This document shows positions 1 through 7,965 of a stretch of 64,000 bases of DNA, piece by piece. Position 1 is the stretch's first letter. Every line of letters starts with the position of its first letter. This stretch comes from DAOTXS01 sp034435055 (lineage in GTDB: Bacteria; Chloroflexota; Anaerolineae; UBA4142): positions 1 to 64,000 of the forward strand of contig DAOTXS010000043.1 in assembly GCA_034435055.1 (NCBI GenBank), in the 5' to 3' direction. The translations under genes and the position numbers were made by a program. The notes beneath the pieces were generated by a model, which was not told the DNA's origin, did not search any database, and saw nothing but the letters and a program-made list of their open reading frames with translations.

Positions 1-692
1 CAACCAAAGCAAATGGTATGCTGGGGATGGACGCGGAACTCAAGTTCAACAGTGACTTGCACATCCGCCACCTGCAAACTTTGATGGATATGGCGAAGGA
101 AGGGTCGTTCAAGTACGGCGGACGCGATGGCGCTGCAACCGTGCTGTTCCCCTCCGGCGAGTGTGGCATCATTCACGCGTCGTCTGCGGCGCGCGCCCGC
201 ATCAAGAACGAATCCAAGTTCGAATGGGGCGTGACCTTCCTGCCGTACTATGACGATGTTCCCGGCGCGCCCATCAACTCGATCATCGGCGGCGCCAGTC
301 TGTGGGTGATGAACTCCCCCGGTCGCACAGCGGACGAGTACAAAGCGGTTGCCGAATTCTTCGCCTACATTAGCAAGCCCGAAGTGGATGCGCGCTGGCA
401 TCAAGAGACCGGCTATCTGCCGATCACGCACGGCGGCAACGACAAAACCAAAGCCGATGGGTTCTATCAAAAGAATCCGGGCGCCGATCTCCCCTATCTG
501 CAATTGACTCGCACCGAGCCGACCGAGAACTCACTCGGACTCCGGCTGGGCAATATGCCGCAAATCCGCATCATCGTCTACGAAGAATGGGAAAAGGCGT
601 TCCAGGGTCAGCAAACCGCCAAGCAAGCAATGGACAATGCCGTCAAACGCGGCAATGAAGTCTTGCGCGAATTTGAGAAAACGTATAAATAG
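1..692 (+). CDS. ugpB: ABC transporter substrate-binding protein, glycerol-3-phosphate type (5' truncated by window edge)
   Basis: C-terminal ~230 residues of an extracellular solute-binding protein; the reading frame is open to base 3, so the start lies outside the window. The run GGASLWVMNS (about residue 97 of the visible part) and the following helix with KPEVDARWHQETGYLPIT are typical of UgpB, which captures sn-glycerol-3-phosphate and glycerophosphodiesters. It is followed after 48 bases by two UgpA/UgpE-type permeases and then by a glycerophosphodiesterase, which supports the substrate assignment. Family placement is firm; the exact substrate is inferred from context. A sugar-binding paralogue is the main alternative. 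Confidence 0.85.
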   Translation, partial: TKANGMLGMDAELKFNSDLHIRHLQTLMDMAKEGSFKYGGRDGAATVLFPSGECGIIHASSAARARIKNESKFEWGVTFLPYYDDVPGAPINSIIGGASLWVMNSPGRTADEYKAVAEFFAYISKPEVDARWHQETGYLPITHGGNDKTKADGFYQKNPGADLPYLQLTRTEPTENSLGLRLGNMPQIRIIVYEEWEKAFQGQQTAKQAMDNAVKRGNEVLREFEKTYK

Positions 693-740
693 TTGTTCTG
701 TGGGGGCGGGTTTACCCCGCCCCCTAATAAGAGGAGACTG

Positions 741-1625
741 ATGCAACGCCGAGTCGTCTTTAATAATCGCATCCTGCCGTACTTTTTGCTCTTGCCGCAA
801 CTCATCATCACGATCATCTTTTTTTTCTGGCCCGCCAGTCAAGCCATCTATCAGTCGGTGCTTCGCCAGGATCCGTTCGGCTTGCGCACGACGTTTGTCT
901 ATATCGATAATTTCCGAGATGTCCTCAGCGATCCACTGTATATCGAATCATTCCAAGTCACCATTATCTTTTCCATTTCCGTGACGCTCTTTGTGATGAC
1001 GCTGGCATTGCTCTTTGCAGTGATGGCGGACCGGCAAATTCGCGGCGCGCAGACGTACAAGACGCTCTTGCTTTGGCCCTATGCGCTCGCCCCTGCCGTT
1101 GCCGCCGTGCTGTGGGTATTTATCTTTCATCCCTCCATCGGTATTCTTGGCAAATCAATCAACGCCGCCGGCATCCACTGGGATTACAAACTGGATGGCG
1201 GGCAAGCGTTGTTACTCATCGTGATCGCTTCGTCCTGGAAGCAGATCGCGCACAACTTTTTGTTCTTCCTCGCCGGACTGCAATCTGTCCCCATCGCGGT
1301 GGTCGAAGCGGCGATGATTGACGGCGCAAGCGCGTGGAAACTCTTTCGCACGATTCTCTTCCCCTTGATTTCGCCGACGACTTTTTACCTCTTGACCATC
1401 AATTTGGTCTTTGCCTTTTTCGACACCTTCGGCGTGATCCACGCGCTCACGGGTGGGGGACCGGGGCGCTCCACGACGACGCTGATGTACAAGGTTTATA
1501 TGGACGGCTACGTCAACCTGAATTTAGGCACATCTGCCGCGCAATCAGTCATCCTGATGCTCATTGTGAGCGCACTCGTGTGGCTTCAATTCCGCTATGT
1601 GGAAGGCAAGGTGCATTACGCATGA
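741..1625 (+). CDS. ugpA: sn-glycerol-3-phosphate ABC transporter permease UgpA
   Basis: 294-residue inner-membrane permease with six predicted membrane segments (first around residues 12-34). The cytoplasmic EAA loop that contacts the ATPase is visible near residue 192 as EAAMIDGASAWKLFRTILFP. The ATG at 741 is preceded by AAGAGGAG; the frame stays open upstream but that stretch reads as low-complexity GGG/CCC sequence. Its stop overlaps the start of the next permease (ATGA), indicating translational coupling. Partner of the upstream binding protein and the downstream UgpE. A related sugar permease cannot be excluded by sequence alone. Confidence 0.88.
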   Translation: MQRRVVFNNRILPYFLLLPQLIITIIFFFWPASQAIYQSVLRQDPFGLRTTFVYIDNFRDVLSDPLYIESFQVTIIFSISVTLFVMTLALLFAVMADRQIRGAQTYKTLLLWPYALAPAVAAVLWVFIFHPSIGILGKSINAAGIHWDYKLDGGQALLLIVIASSWKQIAHNFLFFLAGLQSVPIAVVEAAMIDGASAWKLFRTILFPLISPTTFYLLTINLVFAFFDTFGVIHALTGGGPGRSTTTLMYKVYMDGYVNLNLGTSAAQSVILMLIVSALVWLQFRYVEGKVHYA

Positions 1626-2470
1626 ACGCCAAACAATTCCGCAACCTCCCGGCGCATTTGATTTTGATCGTCGCTGTCGTCGTTTTCGCATTTCCAGTGT
1701 ATCTCGCGCTCATCGGCTCGACGTGGGATGCTGGCACTATCGGGCGCGGACAAATGCCGCTCACGCCCGGGCCTGACCTGATTGAGAATTACACCAACTC
1801 CTTGACCAGCGCGCGCGGCGGACGCATCATTGGCTACCCGGTTCAAATCTTGCTCTGGAACAGTTTACTCATGGCACTCGCGATTGCCTTGGGCAAGATC
1901 TTTATCTCGATTCTATCCGCGTACGCGGTGGCTTTTTTCAGGTTCCCGCTCCGCACATTTTTCTTCGCGCTGATCTTTCTGACGTTGATGTTACCCATCG
2001 AAGTCCGCATCGCGCCGACGTACAAAGTGATGAGTGATCTGGGACTGATCGACACGTTTGCCGGTCTGACGATTCCGTTGATGGCGTCCGCAACCGGCAC
2101 CCTCCTCTTCCGCCAATTCTTTTTGACGATTCCCGATGAATACGTCGAAGCCGCCAAACTAGACGGGGCGGGACCCCTACGCTTTTTCTGGAGCATTGCT
2201 CTGCCGCTCTCGCGCACGAACATTGCCGCGCTTTTCGTCATCCTCTTTATCTACGGCTGGAATCAATACCTGTGGCCCCTGCTCATCACGACGAGCCGCG
2301 ATATGGAAACCATCGTCATTGGCATCGTCAAGATGATGGGCACCGGCGAAGCGCAAACGGACTGGAATCTCATCATGTCCAGTACGGTGCTAGCCCTTTT
2401 ACCGCCGGTCTTGGTGGTCGTGCTGATGCAACAATGGTTCGTCAAGGGCTTGGTGCAAACGGAAAAATAA
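1622..2470 (+). CDS. ugpE: sn-glycerol-3-phosphate ABC transporter permease UgpE
   Basis: 282-residue permease of the MalG/UgpE type, starting MNAKQFRNL and overlapping the ugpA stop by 4 bases. Six membrane segments are expected; the EAA loop is present as EAAKLDGAGPLRFFWSIALP. The motif YGWNQYLWPLLITT near the C-terminus is characteristic of UgpE, as is the final QQWFVKGLVQTEK. It forms the heterodimeric channel with UgpA. A strong inverted repeat follows 5 bases after the stop and probably ends or processes this transcript. Confidence 0.9.
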   Translation: MNAKQFRNLPAHLILIVAVVVFAFPVYLALIGSTWDAGTIGRGQMPLTPGPDLIENYTNSLTSARGGRIIGYPVQILLWNSLLMALAIALGKIFISILSAYAVAFFRFPLRTFFFALIFLTLMLPIEVRIAPTYKVMSDLGLIDTFAGLTIPLMASATGTLLFRQFFLTIPDEYVEAAKLDGAGPLRFFWSIALPLSRTNIAALFVILFIYGWNQYLWPLLITTSRDMETIVIGIVKMMGTGEAQTDWNLIMSSTVLALLPPVLVVVLMQQWFVKGLVQTEK

Positions 2471-2475
2471 CCCTT

Positions 2476-2509
2476 CAGACTTCCGAAGTATGCAAACTTC
2501 GGAAGTCTG
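2476..2509. repeat. perfect 14-bp inverted repeat between ugpE and the phosphodiesterase gene
   Basis: Arms CAGACTTCCGAAGT (2476-2489) and ACTTCGGAAGTCTG (2496-2509) enclose a 6-base loop. There is no T-tract on either side, so it is not a standard intrinsic terminator. It could be a dispersed REP-like hairpin or an mRNA-processing/stability element that lets the transporter and phosphodiesterase be expressed at different levels. Confidence 0.8.
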
Positions 2510-2521
2510 CTTGAGAGACCG

Positions 2522-3394
2522 ATGCAAAAATCCTTTTTGCTCCTCTGCGCATTTTTTCTCACCGCGTGTAGCACACCGGTTACGCCAACCATAATCCCAA
2601 CGGCCGCACCGATTGCGCCGACCGTCGCGGCAACATCTGCCGCGCCGAAAACACTCATCGTCGCGCATCGCGGCGGCGCGGCACTCGCGCCAGAAAACAC
2701 GCTCGCCGCATTCGCGAACGCGCTCAAACTCGGCGTCGATATGGTGGAATGCGACGTGCATCTCAGCAAAGATGGTGAGTTGATTGTGATGCACGATTTC
2801 ACGGTGTCGCGCACGACGAACGGCATCGGCGAAATCCGCGAGTTGACGCTGGCGGAATTGAAACAACTGAACGCGGCAGCGAAATTCACCGGCGGAAGTT
2901 TTCCCGCTCAACCTGTTCCCACACTCGACGAAGTACTCGATCTGATCAAAGGCAAAGCCGGGATTCAAATCGAAATCAAACTTGCCGGCAACGCGCGCTA
3001 TCCCGGCATCGAGAAAAAAGTAATCGATGCCGTCAATTCGCGCGGGATGACGAACGACGTCATCGTCATCTCATTCGATTTTCCGACGCTCAAGGATGTG
3101 AAAGCCATCGATTCGCGCATCACGACCGGTGCGCTCGTTCGCGCGGATTGGTTTATGCTCCGCACGCCGGAGAAATCGGTGACCGATGCCATCGAGCAAA
3201 CCGGCGCGGATTATTTTATGCCGACGGCGAGCCCGGTGAATCAAGCCATCGTCGATGCCGCGCACGCGCGCAGAATCAAAATGGGCGTGTGGACCGTGAA
3301 CGTCGCGTCGGAGATGGAACGTTACGCCGGGTTCGGCATCGATGCCATTACCAGCGACCGACCGGACGAGTTGAAAAAAATCTTGGGAAGATAA
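2522..3394 (+). CDS. lipoprotein glycerophosphodiester phosphodiesterase
   Basis: 290-residue GDPD-family enzyme (TIM-barrel). It begins with a lipoprotein signal (MQKSFLLLCAFFLTAC, lipidated Cys16) and a Pro/Thr/Ala spacer, so it acts outside the membrane. Catalytic signatures: AHRGG with His49-Arg50, PENT with Glu58, and VECDVHLSKDG followed by MHD. It hydrolyses glycerophosphodiesters to glycerol-3-phosphate and an alcohol. Location directly behind the ugp transporter suggests an outside-cleave, then import pathway for phosphate and glycerol from lipid head groups. Usual family length is 230-300, so this copy is complete. Confidence 0.92.
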   Translation: MQKSFLLLCAFFLTACSTPVTPTIIPTAAPIAPTVAATSAAPKTLIVAHRGGAALAPENTLAAFANALKLGVDMVECDVHLSKDGELIVMHDFTVSRTTNGIGEIRELTLAELKQLNAAAKFTGGSFPAQPVPTLDEVLDLIKGKAGIQIEIKLAGNARYPGIEKKVIDAVNSRGMTNDVIVISFDFPTLKDVKAIDSRITTGALVRADWFMLRTPEKSVTDAIEQTGADYFMPTASPVNQAIVDAAHARRIKMGVWTVNVASEMERYAGFGIDAITSDRPDELKKILGR

Positions 3395-3439
3395 TTCCAA
3401 ACGGCTCGCGCACCGTTCGGCATCCGTCCGATTCTTTGG

Positions 3440-3445
3440 TATAAT
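3440..3445 (+). promoter_or_regulatory. -10 box for the MazG-family gene
   Basis: TATAAT lies 19 bases before the start codon at 3465. No good -35 box is seen; the best is TTCGGC at 3416-3421 with an 18-base spacer. It supports independent transcription of the downstream gene and a short leader. Confidence 0.5.
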
Positions 3446-3464
3446 CCAGCGGCTGGGAGGCAGA

Positions 3465-4418
3465 ATGACAAACACGATGCTTGGGCTCGATGCAATGTGC
3501 GCGGCGGTAAACATCGACCCGCTGGAACGCGGTTTGCAAATCATCGACGCGGCACATCTGGCGCAACAACATTTCCCATCGATTGACCCGGATCGCCCGG
3601 CGTTCGTTGTTCAATTACAAAGCCGTACGATCGCCGGCGGGTGCAAGCGCGCGTTGTTGATTTTGTATCCGCCAGAGCATCTGGTTACGCGCGTCGATGC
3701 CATAGATGGGAAACCAAGCATCAAAACAAAGTTAGCGGAACTGGATCGCGCCGACGATTTTGAGTCGGCGACGCTGTTGTACGTGCCGCCACTCACGCAG
3801 CCGAGTTCGCTCAATGCGCTGGGACAGGTCGTTGCGCGGCTGCGCGCGCCGGACGGTTGTCCGTGGGATCGCGCGCAAACGCATCAATCATTGCGCAAGG
3901 ATTTTCTGGAGGAATGCTACGAGGTTTTGGAAACGCTCGACCAAAATGATATCCCCCATTTGCAGGAAGAGTTGGGCGATTTGTTGTTGCACATTCTTTT
4001 GCAAACTCAAATCGCCGCCGAGTCCGGCGAGTTTCGATTGACCGATGTTGTCGCGGACATTGCGGCAAAGTTGGTGCGGCGGCATCCGCACGTCTTTGGC
4101 GACGTGAAGGTGAGTGGCACGGATGAGATTATTGCGAATTGGGAAAGAATCAAGGAGACGGAGAATGGCGGCGCGAAACTGAAATCGAAAATGCCGCGCG
4201 GACTGCCGGCGTTGACACGCGCGCAAAAAATCGCCAAGCGCGATAAAAAGAAAATCCGCATCGGCGAACTCGCGGCATCGGTCGCCAAATTATCGCGCGC
4301 GAGAAATCGGGAAAAAGTTTTGGGGGAAATTTTGTTTGCGCTCGCGGCGTACGCCTCGGCAAAAAGGATCGATGCGGAAAGTGCGTTGCGTATGGAAATC
4401 GCACGCAGAATCGACTGA
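3465..4418 (+). CDS. mazG: MazG-family nucleotide pyrophosphohydrolase with a truncated methylase-like N-terminus
   Basis: 317 residues. From about residue 118 to 235 it is a clear MazG domain: LRAPDGCPWDRAQTHQSL, then LEECYEVLE (Glu149, Glu150, Glu153) and EELGDLL (Glu168, Glu169, Asp172), the EExxE...ExxD metal site. MazG hydrolyses (d)NTPs, house-cleaning or stress-related. Residues 1-117 resemble only the C-terminal part of the tetrapyrrole-methylase domain found in YabN-type fusions (GLQIIDAAHLA, DPDRPAFVVQLQSR, LYPPEHLV, LLYVPPL); the SAM-binding N-terminal half is absent, and a -10 box sits just upstream, so the short form appears real. Methylase activity is unlikely. Confidence 0.88.
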   Translation: MTNTMLGLDAMCAAVNIDPLERGLQIIDAAHLAQQHFPSIDPDRPAFVVQLQSRTIAGGCKRALLILYPPEHLVTRVDAIDGKPSIKTKLAELDRADDFESATLLYVPPLTQPSSLNALGQVVARLRAPDGCPWDRAQTHQSLRKDFLEECYEVLETLDQNDIPHLQEELGDLLLHILLQTQIAAESGEFRLTDVVADIAAKLVRRHPHVFGDVKVSGTDEIIANWERIKETENGGAKLKSKMPRGLPALTRAQKIAKRDKKKIRIGELAASVAKLSRARNREKVLGEILFALAAYASAKRIDAESALRMEIARRID

Positions 4419-4421
4419 AAT

Positions 4422-4458
4422 AAAAATCGCATCCGGTTTAAAGCGGATGCGATTTTTT
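4422..4458. terminator. bidirectional intrinsic terminator between mazG and the HU gene
   Basis: Stem AAAAATCGCATCCG / CGGATGCGATTTTTT with an 8-base loop (4436-4443). A-tract on one flank and T-tract on the other, so it can end both the plus-strand mazG and the minus-strand HU transcript, whose stops flank it. Confidence 0.9.
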
Positions 4459-4468
4459 ACCGTCTAAC

Positions 4469-4762
4469 TCATTTGCCCAAAATGGCGTCTTTGGCGCCTT
4501 TGGTGAAACGGAACTTGACGACCTTTTTGGCGGGCACCGTAATTTCCTGCCCGGCTTTGGGCCCAAAGCGCATGATCATCTTCCGCGATGGACGTTCGCG
4601 CAGGACGATGATGCCAAGCCCGGGAACTTGGAACGAGTTCTTGGCTTCTTTGCAGGCGAGCGCCACCAATTCGTCCACGACGGCGGTGACTTCTTTCTTC
4701 TTCAGTCCAGTTTTCTTGGACAGATGCGCCATCGTTTCTGACTTGCTCATTCGTTTTGGCAT
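4469..4762 (-). CDS. HU-family DNA-binding protein
   Basis: 97 residues, the usual HU/IHF size. N-terminal helices (KSETMAHLSKKTGLKKKEVTAVVDELVAL) are the dimerisation part; the beta-arm region contains VPGLGIIVLRERPSRK and RFGPKAGQEITVPAKK, where the canonical HU RxGRNPxTG motif is replaced by RFGPKAGQE. It bends and compacts DNA in the nucleoid. Start at 4762 is preceded by AAAGGAGGGAG. It is a single-gene unit: promoter upstream, bidirectional terminator downstream. Confidence 0.92.
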   Translation of the reverse strand: MPKRMSKSETMAHLSKKTGLKKKEVTAVVDELVALACKEAKNSFQVPGLGIIVLRERPSRKMIMRFGPKAGQEITVPAKKVVKFRFTKGAKDAILGK

Positions 4763-4815
4763 TGTTCTCCCTCCTTTATGGAGACATTGAAAAAACAGGC
4801 GAATTTTGTGATTTC

Positions 4816-4865
4816 AGTATACCACAGACGAAAAGCAAGTCAATACCTTTATCCACAAATTGTGG
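4816..4865 (-). promoter_or_regulatory. promoter of the HU gene with an upstream palindrome
   Basis: On the minus strand TTGACT (4843-4838) and TATACT (4821-4816) are separated by 16 bases. Ten bases upstream of the -35 box is a perfect palindrome CCACAAATTGTGG (4853-4865, central A), placed where an activator or autoregulatory protein could bind. The promoter is well supported; the operator is inferred. Confidence 0.7.
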
Positions 4866-5086
4866 TCGCATTTTACGATTTTTCTAGGAATTTTACCATT
4901 TCTTGACCCAAATCCGTTTAACATAATCGATTAAGTGGCTACCTGACCGGTTGAGTTGCCATCCGCGTCTTGAGCGCGTACGCCGCCAACATCGCCGCCG
5001 CGAGCGCGATGAGAAGCGGCTTTTGCCGTCCGCCAGCCGACTTTAAGTTTACCGCCCGGCATTTGCACCAGCCGTAGTGCCAGGCG
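4866..5086. other. intergenic region, no convincing gene
   Basis: Between the HU promoter and the ABC ATPase stop. AT-rich to about 4935, then GC-rich. One minus-strand frame (4939-5090) would encode a peptide ending PLLIALAAAMLAAYALKTR..., hydrophobic enough to be a membrane anchor, but it has no start with a ribosome site and continues as an out-of-frame reading of the ATPase gene. It may be a decayed gene tail. Confidence 0.5.
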
Positions 5087-6214
5087 TTAAATCGGGGAAG
5101 ATTCGAACGTAACAGTTTTCGTTCGCAAGCCGGCTTTCTTTTCAAAGACGTGAAATTTTCGCAACTCGAGCCAGACCTCTTCGCCGGTTCGGAAACTCGA
5201 TGCAAGCGGCGCGGTTCCAACGACCGGTTGTTCGCCCACGCGCATTTTGAGAATCGCGATGCCCTTCAATGGCAGATTTGTCCGATGAATCACCGTCGCT
5301 TTGACTCGACCTTCGCTGGCTTCGCCGGCGATACGCACATCTTCCGACCGCACGCCGACGGTGTAATGCGTATATTCTGGGGCTACCCGCTCACCGTCGA
5401 TGAGATTGATTGCCGGCGTTTCCAGATCGAGATTCAAAAAATCGGCGATGAAAATACTTTTGGGTCGATTGTAAATATCTTCGTACGTCCCAATTTGCTC
5501 GATGTGACCTTCGTCCATAATTGCGATGAGATCAGCCAGGATGAACGCTTCTTGTTGATCGTGCGTCACGTAAATCGTCGTGATGCTGAATTGTTCCAAG
5601 AGTGTTTTCAAGTTGACGCGATATTTCTCGCGCAATTTTGGATCGAGATTGGAAAAAGGTTCGTCGAGCAAAAAGAGCGCGGGATCGCGCGTGATGCAGC
5701 GTCCAAGCGCGACGCGCTGACGCTCGCCGCCGGACAAGGTGTGGGGAAAACGATCTTGCAAGTATTCGATCTCGACGCCAAGCAATTCGCTGGTGCGTTT
5801 GTATTTGGCGGCGGCTTCGGCGACGAGCGCCGGTGTCTGCTTGCGAAAGAAAAAATAAGACAGGATGTTTGTCTTGACGGTCAGATTAGGATAGAGCGCG
5901 TAATTTTGGAAAAGCATTCCAATCCGACGATCGCGCGGCGGCACATCTTTGACATCGACGCCGTCGAAACGCACCTCGCCAGAATCCGGCGCGATGAGTC
6001 CCGCAACGATTTTGAGAAGCGTCGTTTTGCCGCAACCGCTGGGACCTAAAATGACCATCGTTCTGCCGCGCGGAATTGTCAGATTGAGATTCCGAATCGC
6101 AAAGGGTTGCCGCCGGGCGCGGGGTTGCTCCGGCAAGCGTATGAAAAAATCGAGCCAGCCGTACGCGGGCGGTGGAAAGGTTTTGCTGATGTTGACCAGT
6201 TCGATTTTTGCCAT
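5087..6214 (-). CDS. ugpC: ABC transporter ATP-binding protein, UgpC/MalK type
   Basis: 375 residues. Walker A GPSGCGKTT (57-65), Q-loop FQNYALYPNLTV (~102-113), signature LSGGERQ (160-166), Walker B FLLDEP (181-186), H-loop VTHDQQEA, and a C-terminal TOBE/MalK regulatory region from ~245 (VGVRSEDVRI). Such subunits power carbohydrate and glycerol-3-phosphate importers. It is encoded divergently from ugpBAE about 2.6 kb away but is the only MalK-type ATPase in the window, so it probably serves UgpAE. Unusual: ~25 extra residues (PPAYGWLDFFIRLPEQPRAR) between the first strand and Walker A. The ATG at 6214 was chosen because the ATPase fold starts there (MAKIELVNI). Confidence 0.9.
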   Translation of the reverse strand: MAKIELVNISKTFPPPAYGWLDFFIRLPEQPRARRQPFAIRNLNLTIPRGRTMVILGPSGCGKTTLLKIVAGLIAPDSGEVRFDGVDVKDVPPRDRRIGMLFQNYALYPNLTVKTNILSYFFFRKQTPALVAEAAAKYKRTSELLGVEIEYLQDRFPHTLSGGERQRVALGRCITRDPALFLLDEPFSNLDPKLREKYRVNLKTLLEQFSITTIYVTHDQQEAFILADLIAIMDEGHIEQIGTYEDIYNRPKSIFIADFLNLDLETPAINLIDGERVAPEYTHYTVGVRSEDVRIAGEASEGRVKATVIHRTNLPLKGIAILKMRVGEQPVVGTAPLASSFRTGEEVWLELRKFHVFEKKAGLRTKTVTFESSPI

Positions 6215-6288
6215 TGTCGTTTGGTGATCATTATACCAAATAGTTCGAGGGGATTCAATTCCCTGATGATTTTTGGCAAAAACTGTGT

Positions 6289-6424
6289 TACAATAATTCC
6301 CAGAGTACGCCAACTTGCGTGATGAGCGCGCATGCGGTCCTGACGGGCAAATGATCGTGTGCGCGCCCGTGCGTCAAAAACACCTGCCAATGTTCCTATG
6401 CCGGGAGCATTGGCATTTTTGTTT
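6289..6424 (+). promoter_or_regulatory. structured leader with internal terminator upstream of the Ig-like lipoprotein gene
   Basis: A -10-like TACAAT (6289-6294) is followed by a hairpin ACGGGC (6343-6348) / GCCCGT (6365-6370), extendable by TGAC/GTCA, and then an intrinsic-terminator hairpin TGCCAATGTTCC (6385-6396) / GGAGCATTGGCA (6404-6415) with TTTTTG after it. The terminator lies 24 bases before the start at 6444, i.e. inside the leader. This could be an attenuator or riboswitch-like element, or a small RNA gene. No known riboswitch consensus was recognised. Confidence 0.4.
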
Positions 6425-6443
6425 GCCGGTCGCAGGAGGAATA

Positions 6444-7892
6444 ATGAATCGAAAACGAATTCTCGAACGCGCACTAGTTTTCGTGACCTGGCTCATTCTG
6501 ATTGCCAGTGCAACGGCTTGTTCGCCGGAAGAAACCGGTCCCCGTGTCTGGATCGATTTTCCACTCGACGGTGCGAGTGTGCCGGCAAACGCGGCAACCT
6601 CCGTGGTTGCACACACGTACACGCCCGCCGGCATCGCCGAAGTGATGCTCTTGGTCAACGGAGCCGTATACCGCCGCGATCCGCCGGCGCAACCCGGCAA
6701 TTCGTTCAGCCAATCGACGCACGAATGGTTTCCGCAAACCGCTGGCACGTACACCCTCCAAGTGCGCGCATTTTCCAAAGATGGTACGAGTATCGATTCT
6801 AAAACGATTACCGTTCAAGCCATCGGAAAAACCATTGCGTCGCCGACACCAACCGGCGTCGCGCCGCGTGTGATTTCACCTAGCCCAACGCCGGTGCCGT
6901 TGCCCGACCTTGCCATCGTCAATGTCGAAGCGATTGTCGCCGGCGATAAAGACGGCGTGCCGTTTTGCAACACGCGTGTGACGTATCGCAACGCCGGCGC
7001 GGTTGCCGTCCCGCGCGATTTCGTCATTCAATTTCATTTCGATGGCACGCCGCAACTCGCCAACACCATCGCCGGCGGACTCGCGCCGGGCGCAACCGCT
7101 CAAGCCACGTTCGTTTACCAATTCACCGATCAACATTATATTGGCATCAATCTCGATTCGACGAGTTTGATTACCGAAAGCAACGAAACTAACAACGCGT
7201 TTGCGGAAGCGCGGCGGTGCGGCACTTTACCATCGCCGATCACGCCAACTGGGGTGATCACGCCGACCGTAACCCGCACGCCGACGATTCCACCATCCGC
7301 GGGCTGTAGCGGCACGCCAAGCATTTCATCGTTCACAGCATCGCCGTCGTCAATCATCGCCGGACAATCCGCAACTTTGAGCTGGGGCGCGGTCACGAAC
7401 GCCGATTCGGTTTCCATCGAGCCGGGGATTGGCGGGATTGCCACGCCAGGCACGCGCGTTGTTTCGCCCACAACGACGACGACGTATGTTCTGACCGCGC
7501 GATGCGGCAACAGCGTTGCAACGCGCCAAACTACCATCAATGTTACCGCGCCAACGCCAACTCGGACACCCACCAAACCACAAGACACGCAAGGGCCACC
7601 GGCGCCGCAACTTGTTTCGCCGAGTGGCACATTGTCGTGCCGGAGCAATGTAACCCTCGATTGGAATCCGGTAACTGATCCCAGCGGCATCAAAACGTAC
7701 TACGTCAAACTCGAACGGCAGATCACGCAAGGGAATTGGCAATCCGCCGGTGGCTGGACGACCAGCGGCACATCGCAAAGTGTGCCAGTGCAATGCGGTG
7801 GAATTTACCGGTGGCAAGTTCGGGCGGAAGATGGCGCGGGAAATATGGGTTCGTGGTCGGGTTTGATGAATTTCTCGATCAACCTCAATTGA
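6444..7892 (+). CDS. secreted multi-domain lipoprotein (Ig-like, CARDB, Ig-like, FN3-like)
   Basis: 482 residues. Lipoprotein signal with lipidated Cys26 (ASATAC). Residues ~30-125 form an Ig-like domain (PRVWIDFPLDGASVPA ... LQVRAFSKDGT). After a Pro/Thr linker, ~155-255 is a CARDB-like adhesion domain (DLAIVNVEAIV, RNAGAVAVPRDFVIQFHFDG, ESNETNNAF). Next is another Ig-like domain (SFTASPSSIIAGQSATLSWG) and a C-terminal fibronectin-like domain ending in WQVRAEDGAGNMGSWSG. No catalytic motif is seen; a surface binding or scaffold role is likely. The ATG at 6444 follows CGCAGGAGGA. Its N-terminal domain is paralogous to that of the next gene. Confidence 0.85.
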   Translation: MNRKRILERALVFVTWLILIASATACSPEETGPRVWIDFPLDGASVPANAATSVVAHTYTPAGIAEVMLLVNGAVYRRDPPAQPGNSFSQSTHEWFPQTAGTYTLQVRAFSKDGTSIDSKTITVQAIGKTIASPTPTGVAPRVISPSPTPVPLPDLAIVNVEAIVAGDKDGVPFCNTRVTYRNAGAVAVPRDFVIQFHFDGTPQLANTIAGGLAPGATAQATFVYQFTDQHYIGINLDSTSLITESNETNNAFAEARRCGTLPSPITPTGVITPTVTRTPTIPPSAGCSGTPSISSFTASPSSIIAGQSATLSWGAVTNADSVSIEPGIGGIATPGTRVVSPTTTTTYVLTARCGNSVATRQTTINVTAPTPTRTPTKPQDTQGPPAPQLVSPSGTLSCRSNVTLDWNPVTDPSGIKTYYVKLERQITQGNWQSAGGWTTSGTSQSVPVQCGGIYRWQVRAEDGAGNMGSWSGLMNFSINLN

Positions 7893-7965
7893 GCGCCCGG
7901 TGCAAAACCTTGTGTCCGCAAATCTACGCGAATCCTCGCAAATTTTTTCATAGGAGTGAATGACT

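Noticed and set aside
4939..5220. Minus-strand frame of 93 residues ending in a hydrophobic stretch
   Set aside because: Most of it reads the UgpC-type gene out of frame and no start has a ribosome site; only the last ~25 residues look protein-like.
6316..6360. Hammerhead-ribozyme-like TGATGAG in the leader
   Set aside because: The CUGAUGA core is not exact and no GAAA plus third stem could be placed.
6315..6443. Upstream in-frame extension of the Ig-like lipoprotein gene
   Set aside because: It runs through the terminator hairpin, and the lipoprotein signal begins cleanly at 6444 with a strong ribosome site.
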